NCBI GenBank assembly: GCA_014729055.1
Contig: WJKO01000446.1
Coordinates: forward strand, 1-6,136
Origin: Promethearchaeota archaeon
Lineage (GTDB): Archaea; Asgardarchaeota; Lokiarchaeia; Sigyniarchaeales; Promethearchaeaceae
Direction: 5' to 3'
Length of the DNA stretch: 6,136 nucleotides
This document shows positions 1-6,136 of this stretch, piece by piece (positions within the stretch are counted from its first letter, which is position 1; the number at the start of each line of letters is the position of its first letter). The position numbers were made by a program, and so were the translations under genes. The notes below the pieces were generated by a model. It worked only from the letters and a program-made list of their open reading frames with translations, did no database searches and had not been told where the DNA came from.

Positions 1-48
1 GAATAAATAGATTTACCTCGGTTTCTTTATGTTTTTTTAATTTAGAAC

Positions 49-948
49 CTAATCGACTTTGATTTTTTCCAACATTGCTTGCTTTTTCCCTAAAATTACA
101 GCAGATACAACAATGAAAATTATTCCGATTATCAACGTTGCCAAAGAATAACTATGTGGAGAACTAAACTGGTAAATTCCGTAATATATTATGATCGGCG
201 CGATTTGCTGGGGGACTTGCTGGATAGGCACTACAATACTTGCATTTCCAGAATTTAAAGCATGCTGACTATGGCCAATACCCAATACATTTGCACCTGC
301 AAACATGAAAATTCCAATTAAGAATGCAAACCAAACAAATCCATCACTACTGCCGCTAAAAACTTCGCTTATAGAAACAATAAAAGGTTGTAACCACAAA
401 TTACCGATTACAAACGGAAAGGCCGTTCCCACCGCAAGATAAATAGAATTAAACTTTTCGGCTTTCTTGCCTCCGAAATATAAAATAAACCACATTGCTA
501 ATCCAATGATTGTAAAAAAGGAAAATCTAATGGAAAAACCGATATCTTCAAAGTATGATAAATCTGCTTCGATTGAAAGTTCACTAAGCCCTATTAATAG
601 AATAGCAATGAATAGAAGAATTATAGCGATTATTTCCCATTTTTCTAACTTTTCGTTCAATATTTTTGTGGATCCAATAGCTAGGACGATTAAACCAGAA
701 GCAGATAATCCAGGAATTAATGCAGCACCTATGGTTCCTTGAGCAATAAACAAAAAGATAGTACTGATTCCAATTCCCAAGATCATCCCAAATAACCATA
801 AAGGATTCTTTACCATTGATTTTACCAATTCATTATTGCGTGTATCTTCTGGAGTATCGTTGATCGCCTTTTTCTGTAAAACTTTGCCTGAAAAGTTGCA
901 TAATCCTGCTAGAACGCCAGAAATTATACCTAAGATGTAATTAGCCAT
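49..948 (-). CDS. DMT-superfamily (EamA/NIPA-like) membrane transporter
   Basis: The 299-residue product is almost entirely hydrophobic, with nine or ten predicted membrane helices (roughly residues 4-22, 49-70, 73-95, 104-122, 136-158, 168-192, 203-222, 235-259 and 266-287). Length and helix pattern match the drug/metabolite transporter superfamily, whose members carry two EamA-type halves. The first half has a NIPA-like flavour: small residues and Asn in helix 1 followed by 'LQKKA' (24-28), 'NPLW' (48-51), and a helix 3 to 4 junction ending 'LNEKLEKWE' (97-105), the usual end of an EamA repeat. The second half has a Pro/Gln-rich helix, 'PIQQVPQQIAP' (241-251), which probably lines the substrate path. 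The substrate cannot be read from sequence; NIPA proteins move Mg2+, other DMT members move metabolites or drugs. The start is fixed by a good Shine-Dalgarno six bases upstream. The gene lies 68 bp downstream of the beta-helix gene on the same strand, so co-transcription is possible. Confidence 0.85.
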   Translation of the reverse strand: MANYILGIISGVLAGLCNFSGKVLQKKAINDTPEDTRNNELVKSMVKNPLWLFGMILGIGISTIFLFIAQGTIGAALIPGLSASGLIVLAIGSTKILNEKLEKWEIIAIILLFIAILLIGLSELSIEADLSYFEDIGFSIRFSFFTIIGLAMWFILYFGGKKAEKFNSIYLAVGTAFPFVIGNLWLQPFIVSISEVFSGSSDGFVWFAFLIGIFMFAGANVLGIGHSQHALNSGNASIVVPIQQVPQQIAPIIIYYGIYQFSSPHSYSLATLIIGIIFIVVSAVILGKKQAMLEKIKVD

Positions 949-954
949 GAATTA

Positions 955-960
955 TCTCCT
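955..960 (-). promoter_or_regulatory. Shine-Dalgarno of the DMT transporter gene
   Basis: On the minus strand the sequence reads AGGAGA, then the six-base spacer TAATTC, then ATG at 948. This is a near-perfect anti-16S match at ideal spacing and decides the start codon. It is the only strong ribosome-binding site among the complete genes here. The beta-helix gene looks leaderless or nearly so, and the aminotransferase has only a weak GGTAA. A strong internal site is what one expects of a gene translated from within a longer transcript. Confidence 0.75.
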
Positions 961-1016
961 GAATTCGATGCATCTATTATGATTCTCTAAAATTATTGTC
1001 CTGAGTTTTAATTTTT

Positions 1017-3170
1017 TTAAGTTTTATTTTTCTCATCTATCTTTCTAGTTTTCGGATTATCTATTTCTGTTTTATTCCTATTTTCAGATCCCTCATTTCT
1101 TCTCCGAATTATGGTGAAAAGCCCGATTAGAGCAAAACCACTAATTAAACCCATTACGAAGAAAAACCAATCAGAGTCTAAGAAGAGTTCCCACAGATTG
1201 GGTTTTTTTCCGCCAGAGCTTGTGGGTATCGTGACATTAACAAAGGTGTAATCTAAAACAGAGTGATATAATCCCGTCATATTTCCCGCATTGAATAAGG
1301 GAATATATGTATCGAATACGACAAGTCTAAATTCATAAATTCCAACACTCAAATTTCCCAAGCTTATTTCAAGAGTCTCATTACTCGTCCAATCTCCGGA
1401 TTGAATAAGATTATCATCTCGATATAGAAAATATTTAGGATTTATGGTAGAATTATCAAAACATTTCCAAATTAATTGCATTCCAGATTCATCTGACGCA
1501 AATTCAAGATCATCAGCAACAGATATGAACAATGGAGCTTCATGATCACAGATGGGTCGATCATCTTCTCCAGGTTCAAGTCCACTCGTATAATACTCTA
1601 TATCCCCAATTCCGTCATAATCGCCATCGCTACCAAAATAATCGTCCCAGAAGTTTCCTATCCCATTCACAGTGAAGCTACCGCCCCATTCTTCTTTATA
1701 GAAATTGACTGAATTATTTATTAAGTAATTTTGATAAAATATGGCGTCTCCATCAACATAAGTCCTTACACCATAAATAGAGCTATTTTGAATCAAATTA
1801 TTATGAATATATATTTCCGATGTATCGATTAATGTCATCCCGATTTCGTTAAAAGATACATTGTTCCAATCAACCTCAAGATTTGACTCCCATCCCAGTT
1901 CGATTCCCAAGTTACCGCCAGTAATTAAATTAGAATATATTCTATTACCATTGCTATTTGCTTTTGACTGCACTCCAGTCGTATAATTAGTGATTAAGTT
2001 ATTTTCAACTAGATTATAATTAGAACTCAGATTGATGATAATGCCATAATTTGAGGAATTAACGATAATATTATCGATAATTTCGTTCATAGAACAGCCG
2101 TCCTCGAGATGCATGGCCGTTCCAGTTAATAGAAATTCATTATCATTAAATGTATTAAAAACACTGCCCGAATACAGATGAACTCCAATATCGGTTATAT
2201 TGTGTATTGAATTATCCAAGAAATTATTTAGATGGGATTCTTCTAATAGAACTCCTTTTCCAAACACCTCGTATATTTCATTATCAACAAAAGTGTTTGA
2301 GTGAATTTGGTTTGCAGAAATTCCGATATTACTTGCATTTCTGATGAAATTTTGATTAAACAAACAAGAATCTACATCTTGTGAGCAATATATTCCAGCC
2401 GTCGTGTTCTTAATGATATTTAATGTATAATTACTATGTTCATCGTGCATTGTGTTAATACCAATGGTGGAATTGAAAATTGTATTGTTAAATATCTCAT
2501 GATTATATCCCTTATTAATTCTAATACCCGTCGTGATATATTCTATGGTATTGTTTAAAACAATTGAATTACTAGAACTTGAGAGACGAATGCCAGTAAA
2601 TGTTAAATTTCTTATGAAATTTTGTGCTACCAAGCAATCTTCACTATACTCTCGAATATTGATACCATTTTCCAGTCCATTCGTGATGGTATTATCTGTA
2701 ACGTTAATATTACTGCAGCAATATAAATCTACAGCCAGTTCACCTAGACAATCTATTGTACAATTTTCAATTAATCCATTTTTTACATTTCTTAAATTTA
2801 TAGCTTGATCAAGTGTACCAAAACTGGTAAATGTGCAATTTCTGATAATGAAATATTCGTCGGTATCATACATTTCTAAGGCATCTTCATCATGTTCAGC
2901 AATAAAGGTAATGTTTTCTATTATATAAGGATTCTCAGCAGTTCCTAAACCGGTGCACCAGTCCTCAGCAGACGCTGTTTCCCAAGTATAATTTGTAAAA
3001 CCTGCAGGGTCTATCTGAAGATATATAAATTCCCAAGAATTAGAGGAATCGGGTGACTTATATTTTTGGTATTCTAAATTATCCGAAATAATCCATAGTC
3101 CTGGTGATAAAAGTAAAATGTTTATGAAAATTGCAATTATTACTTTCTGATATAATTTTTTAGCTGTCAT
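1017..3170 (-). CDS. Surface-anchored NosD-like parallel beta-helix protein
   Basis: The 717-residue product appears to be exported and membrane-anchored. Residues 9-28 form an N-terminal hydrophobic helix (signal peptide or anchor). Residues 70-88 (WCTGLGTAEN...PYIIENIT) are the usual entry into this type of beta-helix. Residues about 85-490 are repeated short coils rich in 'N.I..N..GI.L' patterns, the right-handed parallel beta-helix of the NosD/pectate-lyase-like class. The NosD-type closing motif is at 505-523 and contains a DxDxDG loop (D515, D517, D519, G520). Residues about 545-650 look like a fibronectin-III/Ig-like beta domain. A C-terminal membrane helix (about 668-688) is followed by RRR and a charged cytoplasmic tail. 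About 24 N-x-S/T sequons precede the C-terminal helix, as expected of a glycosylated archaeal surface protein. No catalytic residues are recognisable, and a binding, adhesion or structural role is as likely as carbohydrate cleavage. The ATG at 3170 directly precedes the hydrophobic segment. Confidence 0.85.
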   Translation of the reverse strand: MTAKKLYQKVIIAIFINILLLSPGLWIISDNLEYQKYKSPDSSNSWEFIYLQIDPAGFTNYTWETASAEDWCTGLGTAENPYIIENITFIAEHDEDALEMYDTDEYFIIRNCTFTSFGTLDQAINLRNVKNGLIENCTIDCLGELAVDLYCCSNINVTDNTITNGLENGINIREYSEDCLVAQNFIRNLTFTGIRLSSSSNSIVLNNTIEYITTGIRINKGYNHEIFNNTIFNSTIGINTMHDEHSNYTLNIIKNTTAGIYCSQDVDSCLFNQNFIRNASNIGISANQIHSNTFVDNEIYEVFGKGVLLEESHLNNFLDNSIHNITDIGVHLYSGSVFNTFNDNEFLLTGTAMHLEDGCSMNEIIDNIIVNSSNYGIIINLSSNYNLVENNLITNYTTGVQSKANSNGNRIYSNLITGGNLGIELGWESNLEVDWNNVSFNEIGMTLIDTSEIYIHNNLIQNSSIYGVRTYVDGDAIFYQNYLINNSVNFYKEEWGGSFTVNGIGNFWDDYFGSDGDYDGIGDIEYYTSGLEPGEDDRPICDHEAPLFISVADDLEFASDESGMQLIWKCFDNSTINPKYFLYRDDNLIQSGDWTSNETLEISLGNLSVGIYEFRLVVFDTYIPLFNAGNMTGLYHSVLDYTFVNVTIPTSSGGKKPNLWELFLDSDWFFFVMGLISGFALIGLFTIIRRRNEGSENRNKTEIDNPKTRKIDEKNKT

Positions 3171-3178
3171 AAAATTAT

Positions 3179-3185
3179 TATAAAA
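3179..3185 (+). promoter_or_regulatory. Candidate TATA box for the gene at 3213
   Basis: TATAAAA on the plus strand is centred about 31 bases before the TTG at 3213. Archaeal TATA boxes usually sit about 26-27 bases before the transcription start, which would place initiation near 3208 and give a leader of only a few bases. No Shine-Dalgarno is seen before the TTG, which agrees with a near-leaderless mRNA. The region is so A+T-rich that the match alone is weak. Confidence 0.4.
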
Positions 3186-3190
3186 AAAAA

Positions 3191-3197
3191 TTTTATA
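3191..3197 (-). promoter_or_regulatory. Candidate TATA box for the beta-helix gene
   Basis: On the minus strand this reads TATAAAA, centred 24 bases before the ATG at 3170. Archaeal spacing would put the transcription start at or next to the A of that ATG, giving a leaderless transcript. No Shine-Dalgarno is visible between the box and the ATG, which supports this. A second, closer TATA-like string (TTATAATAA, minus strand of 3175-3183) lies too near the ATG to serve. Confidence 0.45.
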
Positions 3198-3212
3198 TTA
3201 ATTTGATCCAGA

Positions 3213-3971
3213 TTGTCGCGAATTTTGATTGACTTAAGTCATAATGAGACTTTCGACAAGATTCCCGATTTTTTATTTGATTTAGACCATATTTTTGATT
3301 TTATTAACTTTGGAGAACCATTTCCTTTATATAAAGAGCTCAAGAGATACGACCTGCTAATATTGGGAAATATTAAACCCGCAGTGAATAAAAAAGATCA
3401 TCTTTTTTTAAATGAAGAAATTAGAAATATTCAAGAATTTTTCAAGAATGGAGGTCGGGTTTTAACAACAACTAGTTCTGGTGGCGACTATGATTATACT
3501 ATAAAGAAGGGTTCATTAAGAGCACTAAAGTCTGTTACAGGGGTAAAGCGATATTGGTGGGGGAAACTGATAAACTGCACACCATTCAATCCTCGAAATA
3601 ATATTCAAAATAGAAGTCAGAATAGTAGTCAAAATAATAGTATATTTTATTATAATAGATTTCCTAAACATGCAATTTTTAGAGATGTTAAGGAGTTAGT
3701 TTTAAATGATTGCACTTTTTTAGAAACTATTGATAATCCATTTGTCAAAGAATTGCTGTTGAGTGGCAATAACGTGAGTTTTCGGTATTCTTATGACGAT
3801 TATATTGAGGAAATTGAATCTGTTCCATTATTGGTAGTTGTTGATGGTGGTTTTACCAAGAGTATAACCATTGGCTCTTCAAGTTTTATGTCTTTAGATA
3901 CTGATTATGGTATAAACATAGCAGATAACAAAACGTTCTTCCACAACGTAATTGAATGGCTGTTGTCGTGA
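3213..3971 (+). CDS. Uncharacterised protein, DUF4350/GATase1-like fold
   Basis: The 252-residue protein has no signal peptide or membrane helix and should be cytosolic. Its skeleton resembles DUF4350 and related class I glutamine-amidotransferase-like domains: an N-terminal strand 'ILIDLSHNE' (4-12), 'YDLLILGN' (46-53), a helix leading to 'FFKNGGRVLTTT' (76-87; the 'fv..GG.ll' signature of the fold), and a C-terminal 'LLVVVDGG...ITIGSSSF' (206-225) ending in a helix 'FFHNVIEWLL' (242-251). No Cys-His-Glu amidotransferase triad is evident, so a non-catalytic sensing or binding role is more likely than amide transfer. Residues 127-143 form an Asn/Gln/Ser-rich loop made by a DNA tandem repeat. 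TTG at 3213 is chosen because it gives MSRILIDLSHNE, keeping the whole first strand; no in-frame ATG lies nearby. An internal TTG at 3225 would cut into that strand. The gene diverges from the beta-helix gene. Function unknown. Confidence 0.75.
   Translation: MSRILIDLSHNETFDKIPDFLFDLDHIFDFINFGEPFPLYKELKRYDLLILGNIKPAVNKKDHLFLNEEIRNIQEFFKNGGRVLTTTSSGGDYDYTIKKGSLRALKSVTGVKRYWWGKLINCTPFNPRNNIQNRSQNSSQNNSIFYYNRFPKHAIFRDVKELVLNDCTFLETIDNPFVKELLLSGNNVSFRYSYDDYIEEIESVPLLVVVDGGFTKSITIGSSSFMSLDTDYGINIADNKTFFHNVIEWLLS
3606..3641 (+). repeat. Three tandem 12-bp units inside the unknown gene
   Basis: The units are CAAAATAGAAGT, CAGAATAGTAGT and CAAAATAATAGT, head to tail and in frame, encoding QNRS, QNSS and QNNS (residues 132-143). 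Unit length is a multiple of three, so copy-number change would lengthen or shorten a polar loop without breaking the frame. Neighbouring sequence (AATAATATT before, AATAGTATA after) is similar in composition, suggesting slippage-driven expansion of a surface loop between two strands of the domain. Confidence 0.7.
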
Positions 3972-4008
3972 GCTTATCTTGATTGTAATTACATATTCTT
4001 AAGAAAAA

Positions 4009-4016
4009 TTAAATAG
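4009..4016 (+). promoter_or_regulatory. Candidate archaeal promoter for the aminotransferase gene
   Basis: TTAAATAG is preceded by the purine-rich AAGAAAAA (4001-4008), resembling a BRE plus TATA element. The expected start of transcription would be near 4037, leaving a leader of about 35 bases. That leader would include GGTAA (4062-4066), a weak Shine-Dalgarno five bases before the ATG. The 100-bp gap after the preceding gene is large enough for an independent promoter. Composition bias makes this a modest call. Confidence 0.35.
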
Positions 4017-4071
4017 TCTGGCTCACTAATTTTAGCATTAAGTACGATTCCAACAATATGCGGTAAAGAAA

Positions 4072-5265
4072 ATGGTGAAAATTGCTGATCGAGTAAAAAC
4101 TTTGGAATATGCAATACGAGATGTAACCAGAAAAGCTCGTGAGATCCAAATTAATAGACGAGTGCACTGGCTCAATATAGGAGATCCGTGTTTATTTGAT
4201 TTTAAGACACCAAAGTATATTATTGAAGCATTAGCAAAAGCTGCATATGATGGCAAAAATTATTATGCCGATTCGCTGGGCGTTGCAGAATTGCGCAGAT
4301 TAATAATCGAATCTGAGCGAAAGAAAAGCAGAATTGACATTCCTTTGGATAATATTATTATTACAAGCGGTGTAAGTGAAGGAATCATGTTTACTGCAGG
4401 AACGTTGGTTCAACCCGGTCTTGAAATGTTACTTCCAGGACCTTGTTATTCTACATATATCAGTTATTGCAAATTTTTCGGCGGAAAAGGTGTTGAATAT
4501 CGTTTGGCAGAGGAAGATGATTGGAATCCTGATATTGACGATTTTAGAAACAAAATAACGGATAAAACTAATGCAATCATGGTAAGTTCTCCAAATAATC
4601 CTACGGGTAAGATGTATAAGAAGAAAACAATGAAAGAAATAGTCGATATTGCAGGTGAATATGATTTGCCCGTAATCTCTGATGAGATTTATGATAAGAT
4701 CGTTTATGATGGGGAGTTTACACACCCTGCCAGCCTAACAAAGGATGTTCCAGTAATTGGTATGAATGGCTTTAGCAAAGCTCATATGAGCACAGGCTGG
4801 CGATTAGGATATCTTTATTTCTATGACCCCGAAAATAAAGTTCCAGAAATAAAAGAAAATATTGAAAAGTTAGCAAGATCAAGGTTATGTGCCAATACAC
4901 CAGCACAGTACGCTGCAATTGAAGCATTCAAGCGACCAAGAAATTATACTAAAACTATGGTCAAAAAGCTTGAAAAGCGCAGAGATTACACATATAAGAG
5001 GATTAAAGAAATAGAACACATTGATTGTATAAAACCGGATGGAGCATTTTATATGTTTCCTAAGATTGAGCTAAACGGTCTATGGAAGGACGACAAGGAA
5101 TTCGTATTGGATGTCCTTGAAAATACTGGAGTTTGTTTTGTATATGGTTCAGGATTTGGCGATTACGGAAAAGATCATTTCCGAACAACATTTTTACCCC
5201 CCATCGCGGATTTAGGGGAAGTCTACGAAAAGCTTGAAACATATATGAAAGCGAAAGAGAAATAA
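4072..5265 (+). CDS. Class I/II PLP aminotransferase, probably alanine aminotransferase
   Basis: The 397-residue product is a full-length fold-type I PLP enzyme that moves an amino group between an amino acid and a 2-oxo acid in the cytosol. All key residues are visible: 'NIGDP' (35-39), 'NYYADSLG' (63-70), 'PGPCYSTY' with Tyr126 to stack on the PLP ring, 'SPNNPTGK' (173-180; Asn176), 'SDEIYD' (203-208; Asp204 to the pyridine nitrogen and Tyr207), 'FSKAHMSTGWRLGY' (234-247) with Lys236 as Schiff-base lysine and Arg244 to the phosphate, and 'HFRTTFLPP' with Arg371 for the substrate carboxylate. The stretch 'RLCANTPAQYAA' (271-282) resembles the Pyrococcus-type alanine aminotransferase, so alanine/pyruvate with glutamate/2-oxoglutarate is the likeliest pairing; aspartate or aromatic amino acids cannot be excluded. 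ATG 4072 fits the family's length and follows a weak GGTAA. The gene is convergent with the sulfatase, with 16 bp between stops. Confidence 0.93.
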   Translation: MVKIADRVKTLEYAIRDVTRKAREIQINRRVHWLNIGDPCLFDFKTPKYIIEALAKAAYDGKNYYADSLGVAELRRLIIESERKKSRIDIPLDNIIITSGVSEGIMFTAGTLVQPGLEMLLPGPCYSTYISYCKFFGGKGVEYRLAEEDDWNPDIDDFRNKITDKTNAIMVSSPNNPTGKMYKKKTMKEIVDIAGEYDLPVISDEIYDKIVYDGEFTHPASLTKDVPVIGMNGFSKAHMSTGWRLGYLYFYDPENKVPEIKENIEKLARSRLCANTPAQYAAIEAFKRPRNYTKTMVKKLEKRRDYTYKRIKEIEHIDCIKPDGAFYMFPKIELNGLWKDDKEFVLDVLENTGVCFVYGSGFGDYGKDHFRTTFLPPIADLGEVYEKLETYMKAKEK

Positions 5266-5271
5266 GTGTTG

Positions 5272-5276
5272 TTTTT
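5272..5276 (+). terminator. Oligo-T stretch after the aminotransferase
   Basis: A run of five T (TTGTTTTTAGG), six bases past the TAA, is the only U-rich candidate in the 16-bp gap between the convergent genes. Archaeal RNA polymerase can stop at short U-tracts without a hairpin, and none is visible here. I see no matching tract on the minus strand just past the sulfatase stop. Confidence 0.3.
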
Positions 5277-5281
5277 AGGAT

Positions 5282-6136
5282 TTATTGGTCTTTAAGATGC
5301 GGTGACAACAAGTTCTTTTTCAGTTCCATGACAATCTCAGGATTATCCTCTGCAATATTATTTAATTCGTCTGGATCGTTTGCTAAATCAAAGAGCATTA
5401 TGGGCTTATTTTCCCTTACTTTTTTATGGTGCTGTCCCCGAATCAAACCCTTTAAGAATATTTTTACCTCATTTTTCCATGTCTTCGTTGGGCGATAGCC
5501 TACAACTAGTTTATATTTATCTCTAATAACAACCCTGAAGTTCCACAGACCCGAACGAACAAACCGTTCCGATACTTTTTTTTTCCTTTCAAGGACTGGT
5601 TTTAATGAAACGGAATCTACCCCTTTAGGTATCTGAACACCCGCAATGTCCAAAAATGTAGCATAAAGGTCAATCAATGAGACGGGATGTTTAATTTCTT
5701 CTTGATTTTCAATATTCGGTCCAGCGATAACTAAAGGTACGTTTACAGCACCTTGCCAAGGAACACATTTATTCTTTCGATTATGATCTCCTAGCATTTC
5801 TCCGTGATCTGAAGCATAGACAATGATCGTATTATTGCTCTCTCCTCTTCTTTCAATCTCTTGTTTAAATTTAGCAATCCATGAGTCTATATTCTCGACC
5901 ATTGCAGAATAGTTCTGTCTAATCCCAATATTTTCCTCCTCAGTAAATATATCGCTATCTACGGGCATTGGGAATGATATAACATCTCTCCACCTTTCTC
6001 TCATGGATTTTGTAACGTCCATTGGTGAATGTGGACCATTGAAATTTACGACGAGAAACCATGGTTTATTATTTGGAGCATTCTGAATTAGTCTGACTCC
6101 TTGTCGTCCAATCCAATTATCACCATAATCTTGATC
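5282..6136 (-). CDS. Sulfatase (alkaline-phosphatase superfamily), C-terminal part, cut by window edge
   Basis: The frame is open from 6136 to the TAA at 5282-5284 and encodes the last 284 residues of a type I sulfatase, which hydrolyses sulfate esters. The Met at 6022 is not the start: the 38 in-frame residues before it contain conserved family sequence ('DNWIGRQG', 'PWFLVVNFNGPHSP'), so translation begins beyond the window. In fragment numbering, His36 of 'GPH' is a likely active-site residue. 'SDHGEMLGDH' (109-118) supplies metal ligands Asp110 and His111, and Lys123 sits six residues before the Gly of 'WQG' where the family has a conserved active-site Lys. 'DLYATFLDIAG' (157-167) and the closing 'FDLANDPDELNN' (249-260) are typical of the C-terminal subdomain. 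The formylglycine site (C/S-x-P-x-R), any signal peptide and thus substrate class and location are outside the window. The fragment has no membrane helix. Family call firm; substrate unknown. Confidence 0.93.
   Translation of the reverse strand, partial: DQDYGDNWIGRQGVRLIQNAPNNKPWFLVVNFNGPHSPMDVTKSMRERWRDVISFPMPVDSDIFTEEENIGIRQNYSAMVENIDSWIAKFKQEIERRGESNNTIIVYASDHGEMLGDHNRKNKCVPWQGAVNVPLVIAGPNIENQEEIKHPVSLIDLYATFLDIAGVQIPKGVDSVSLKPVLERKKKVSERFVRSGLWNFRVVIRDKYKLVVGYRPTKTWKNEVKIFLKGLIRGQHHKKVRENKPIMLFDLANDPDELNNIAEDNPEIVMELKKNLLSPHLKDQ

Larger units (their letters stand above)
3175..3201. repeat. Imperfect inverted repeat in the divergent intergenic region
   Basis: The left arm TTATTATAAAA (3175-3185) and right arm TTTTATATTAA (3191-3201) are inverted copies with one mismatch in eleven, separated by AAAAA. 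The repeat fills most of the 42 bp between the divergent beta-helix gene and the unknown gene. Each arm contains a TATAAAA facing one of the two genes. Both arms are pure A+T, so chance similarity is a real alternative; the promoter reading gives it a plausible reason to exist. Confidence 0.45.

Noticed and set aside
1..62. Plus-strand frame open from the left edge to TGA at 60-62, possibly the tail of a convergent gene
   Set aside because: Only about 19 codons with no recognisable similarity; it would overlap the 3' end of the transporter gene. It cannot be distinguished from chance.
467..799. Open frames on both strands within the transporter gene
   Set aside because: They are shadows of the 49-948 reading frame, with no ribosome-binding site and no recognisable protein features.
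2533..2808. Plus-strand open frame inside the beta-helix gene
   Set aside because: It is antisense to a clearly coding, repeat-structured protein; its composition follows from the repeated Asn-rich codons read in reverse.
1700..2900. Repeated AT-rich motifs that might be read as a direct-repeat or CRISPR-like array
   Set aside because: The periodicity follows the beta-helix coils of the encoded protein (recurring N-x-I/N-N-T residues). DNA units are divergent and irregular, with no constant repeat or spacer.
4058..4066. Minimal upstream frame ATG-CGG-TAA before the aminotransferase
   Set aside because: It is two codons long, with no ribosome-binding site, and is expected by chance in AT-rich leader sequence; the overlapping GGTAA is better read as a weak Shine-Dalgarno.
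4072..6136. Aminotransferase plus sulfatase as parts of one sulfur or amino-acid pathway
   Set aside because: They are convergent rather than co-transcribed, and neither carries a feature tying it to the other; adjacency alone is not evidence.

Overview
The window is AT-rich (about one third G+C by eye) and densely coded. It holds four complete genes and one gene cut by the right edge, and it looks archaeal. The best clue is the large surface protein at 1017-3170. It has an N-terminal anchor, a NosD-type parallel beta-helix opened by a 'WCTGLGTAENPYIIEN' segment, a closing 'GNFWDD...DGDYDGIGD' motif and a C-terminal membrane helix. From memory, this architecture is typical of Asgard archaea (Promethearchaeota), especially Lokiarchaeia-like genomes. 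The aminotransferase resembles the archaeal (Pyrococcus-type) alanine aminotransferases, and the TATA-like promoters and oligo-T stretch also fit an archaeon. No eukaryotic-signature protein or rRNA is present, so the phylum call is an inference.

Layout: a DMT-superfamily membrane transporter lies on the minus strand (49-948), preceded by a clear Shine-Dalgarno. Upstream of it on the same strand is the beta-helix surface protein (1017-3170). A 42-bp AT-rich divergent promoter region (3171-3212) separates this from a plus-strand gene of unknown function with a DUF4350/GATase1-like look (3213-3971). A class I/II aminotransferase follows on the plus strand (4072-5265). It converges, with 16 bp between the stops, on a minus-strand sulfatase whose N-terminal part lies beyond position 6136.

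The genes do not form an evident pathway. The transporter and beta-helix gene could share a transcript, since they are 68 bp apart on one strand, and both act at the cell envelope. The plus-strand pair has a 100-bp gap with its own candidate promoter. The aminotransferase is ordinary amino-acid metabolism. The sulfatase suggests use or remodelling of sulfated compounds. I saw no tRNA, rRNA, CRISPR array, insertion sequence or attachment site, and no gene-free stretch over 300 bp. Positions 1-48 hold no supportable feature. I found no convincing evidence of a new multi-gene system. The points most worth a second look are the crossed divergent promoters, the uncharacterised gene at 3213-3971 with its in-frame 12-bp tandem repeat, and the architecture of the surface protein.
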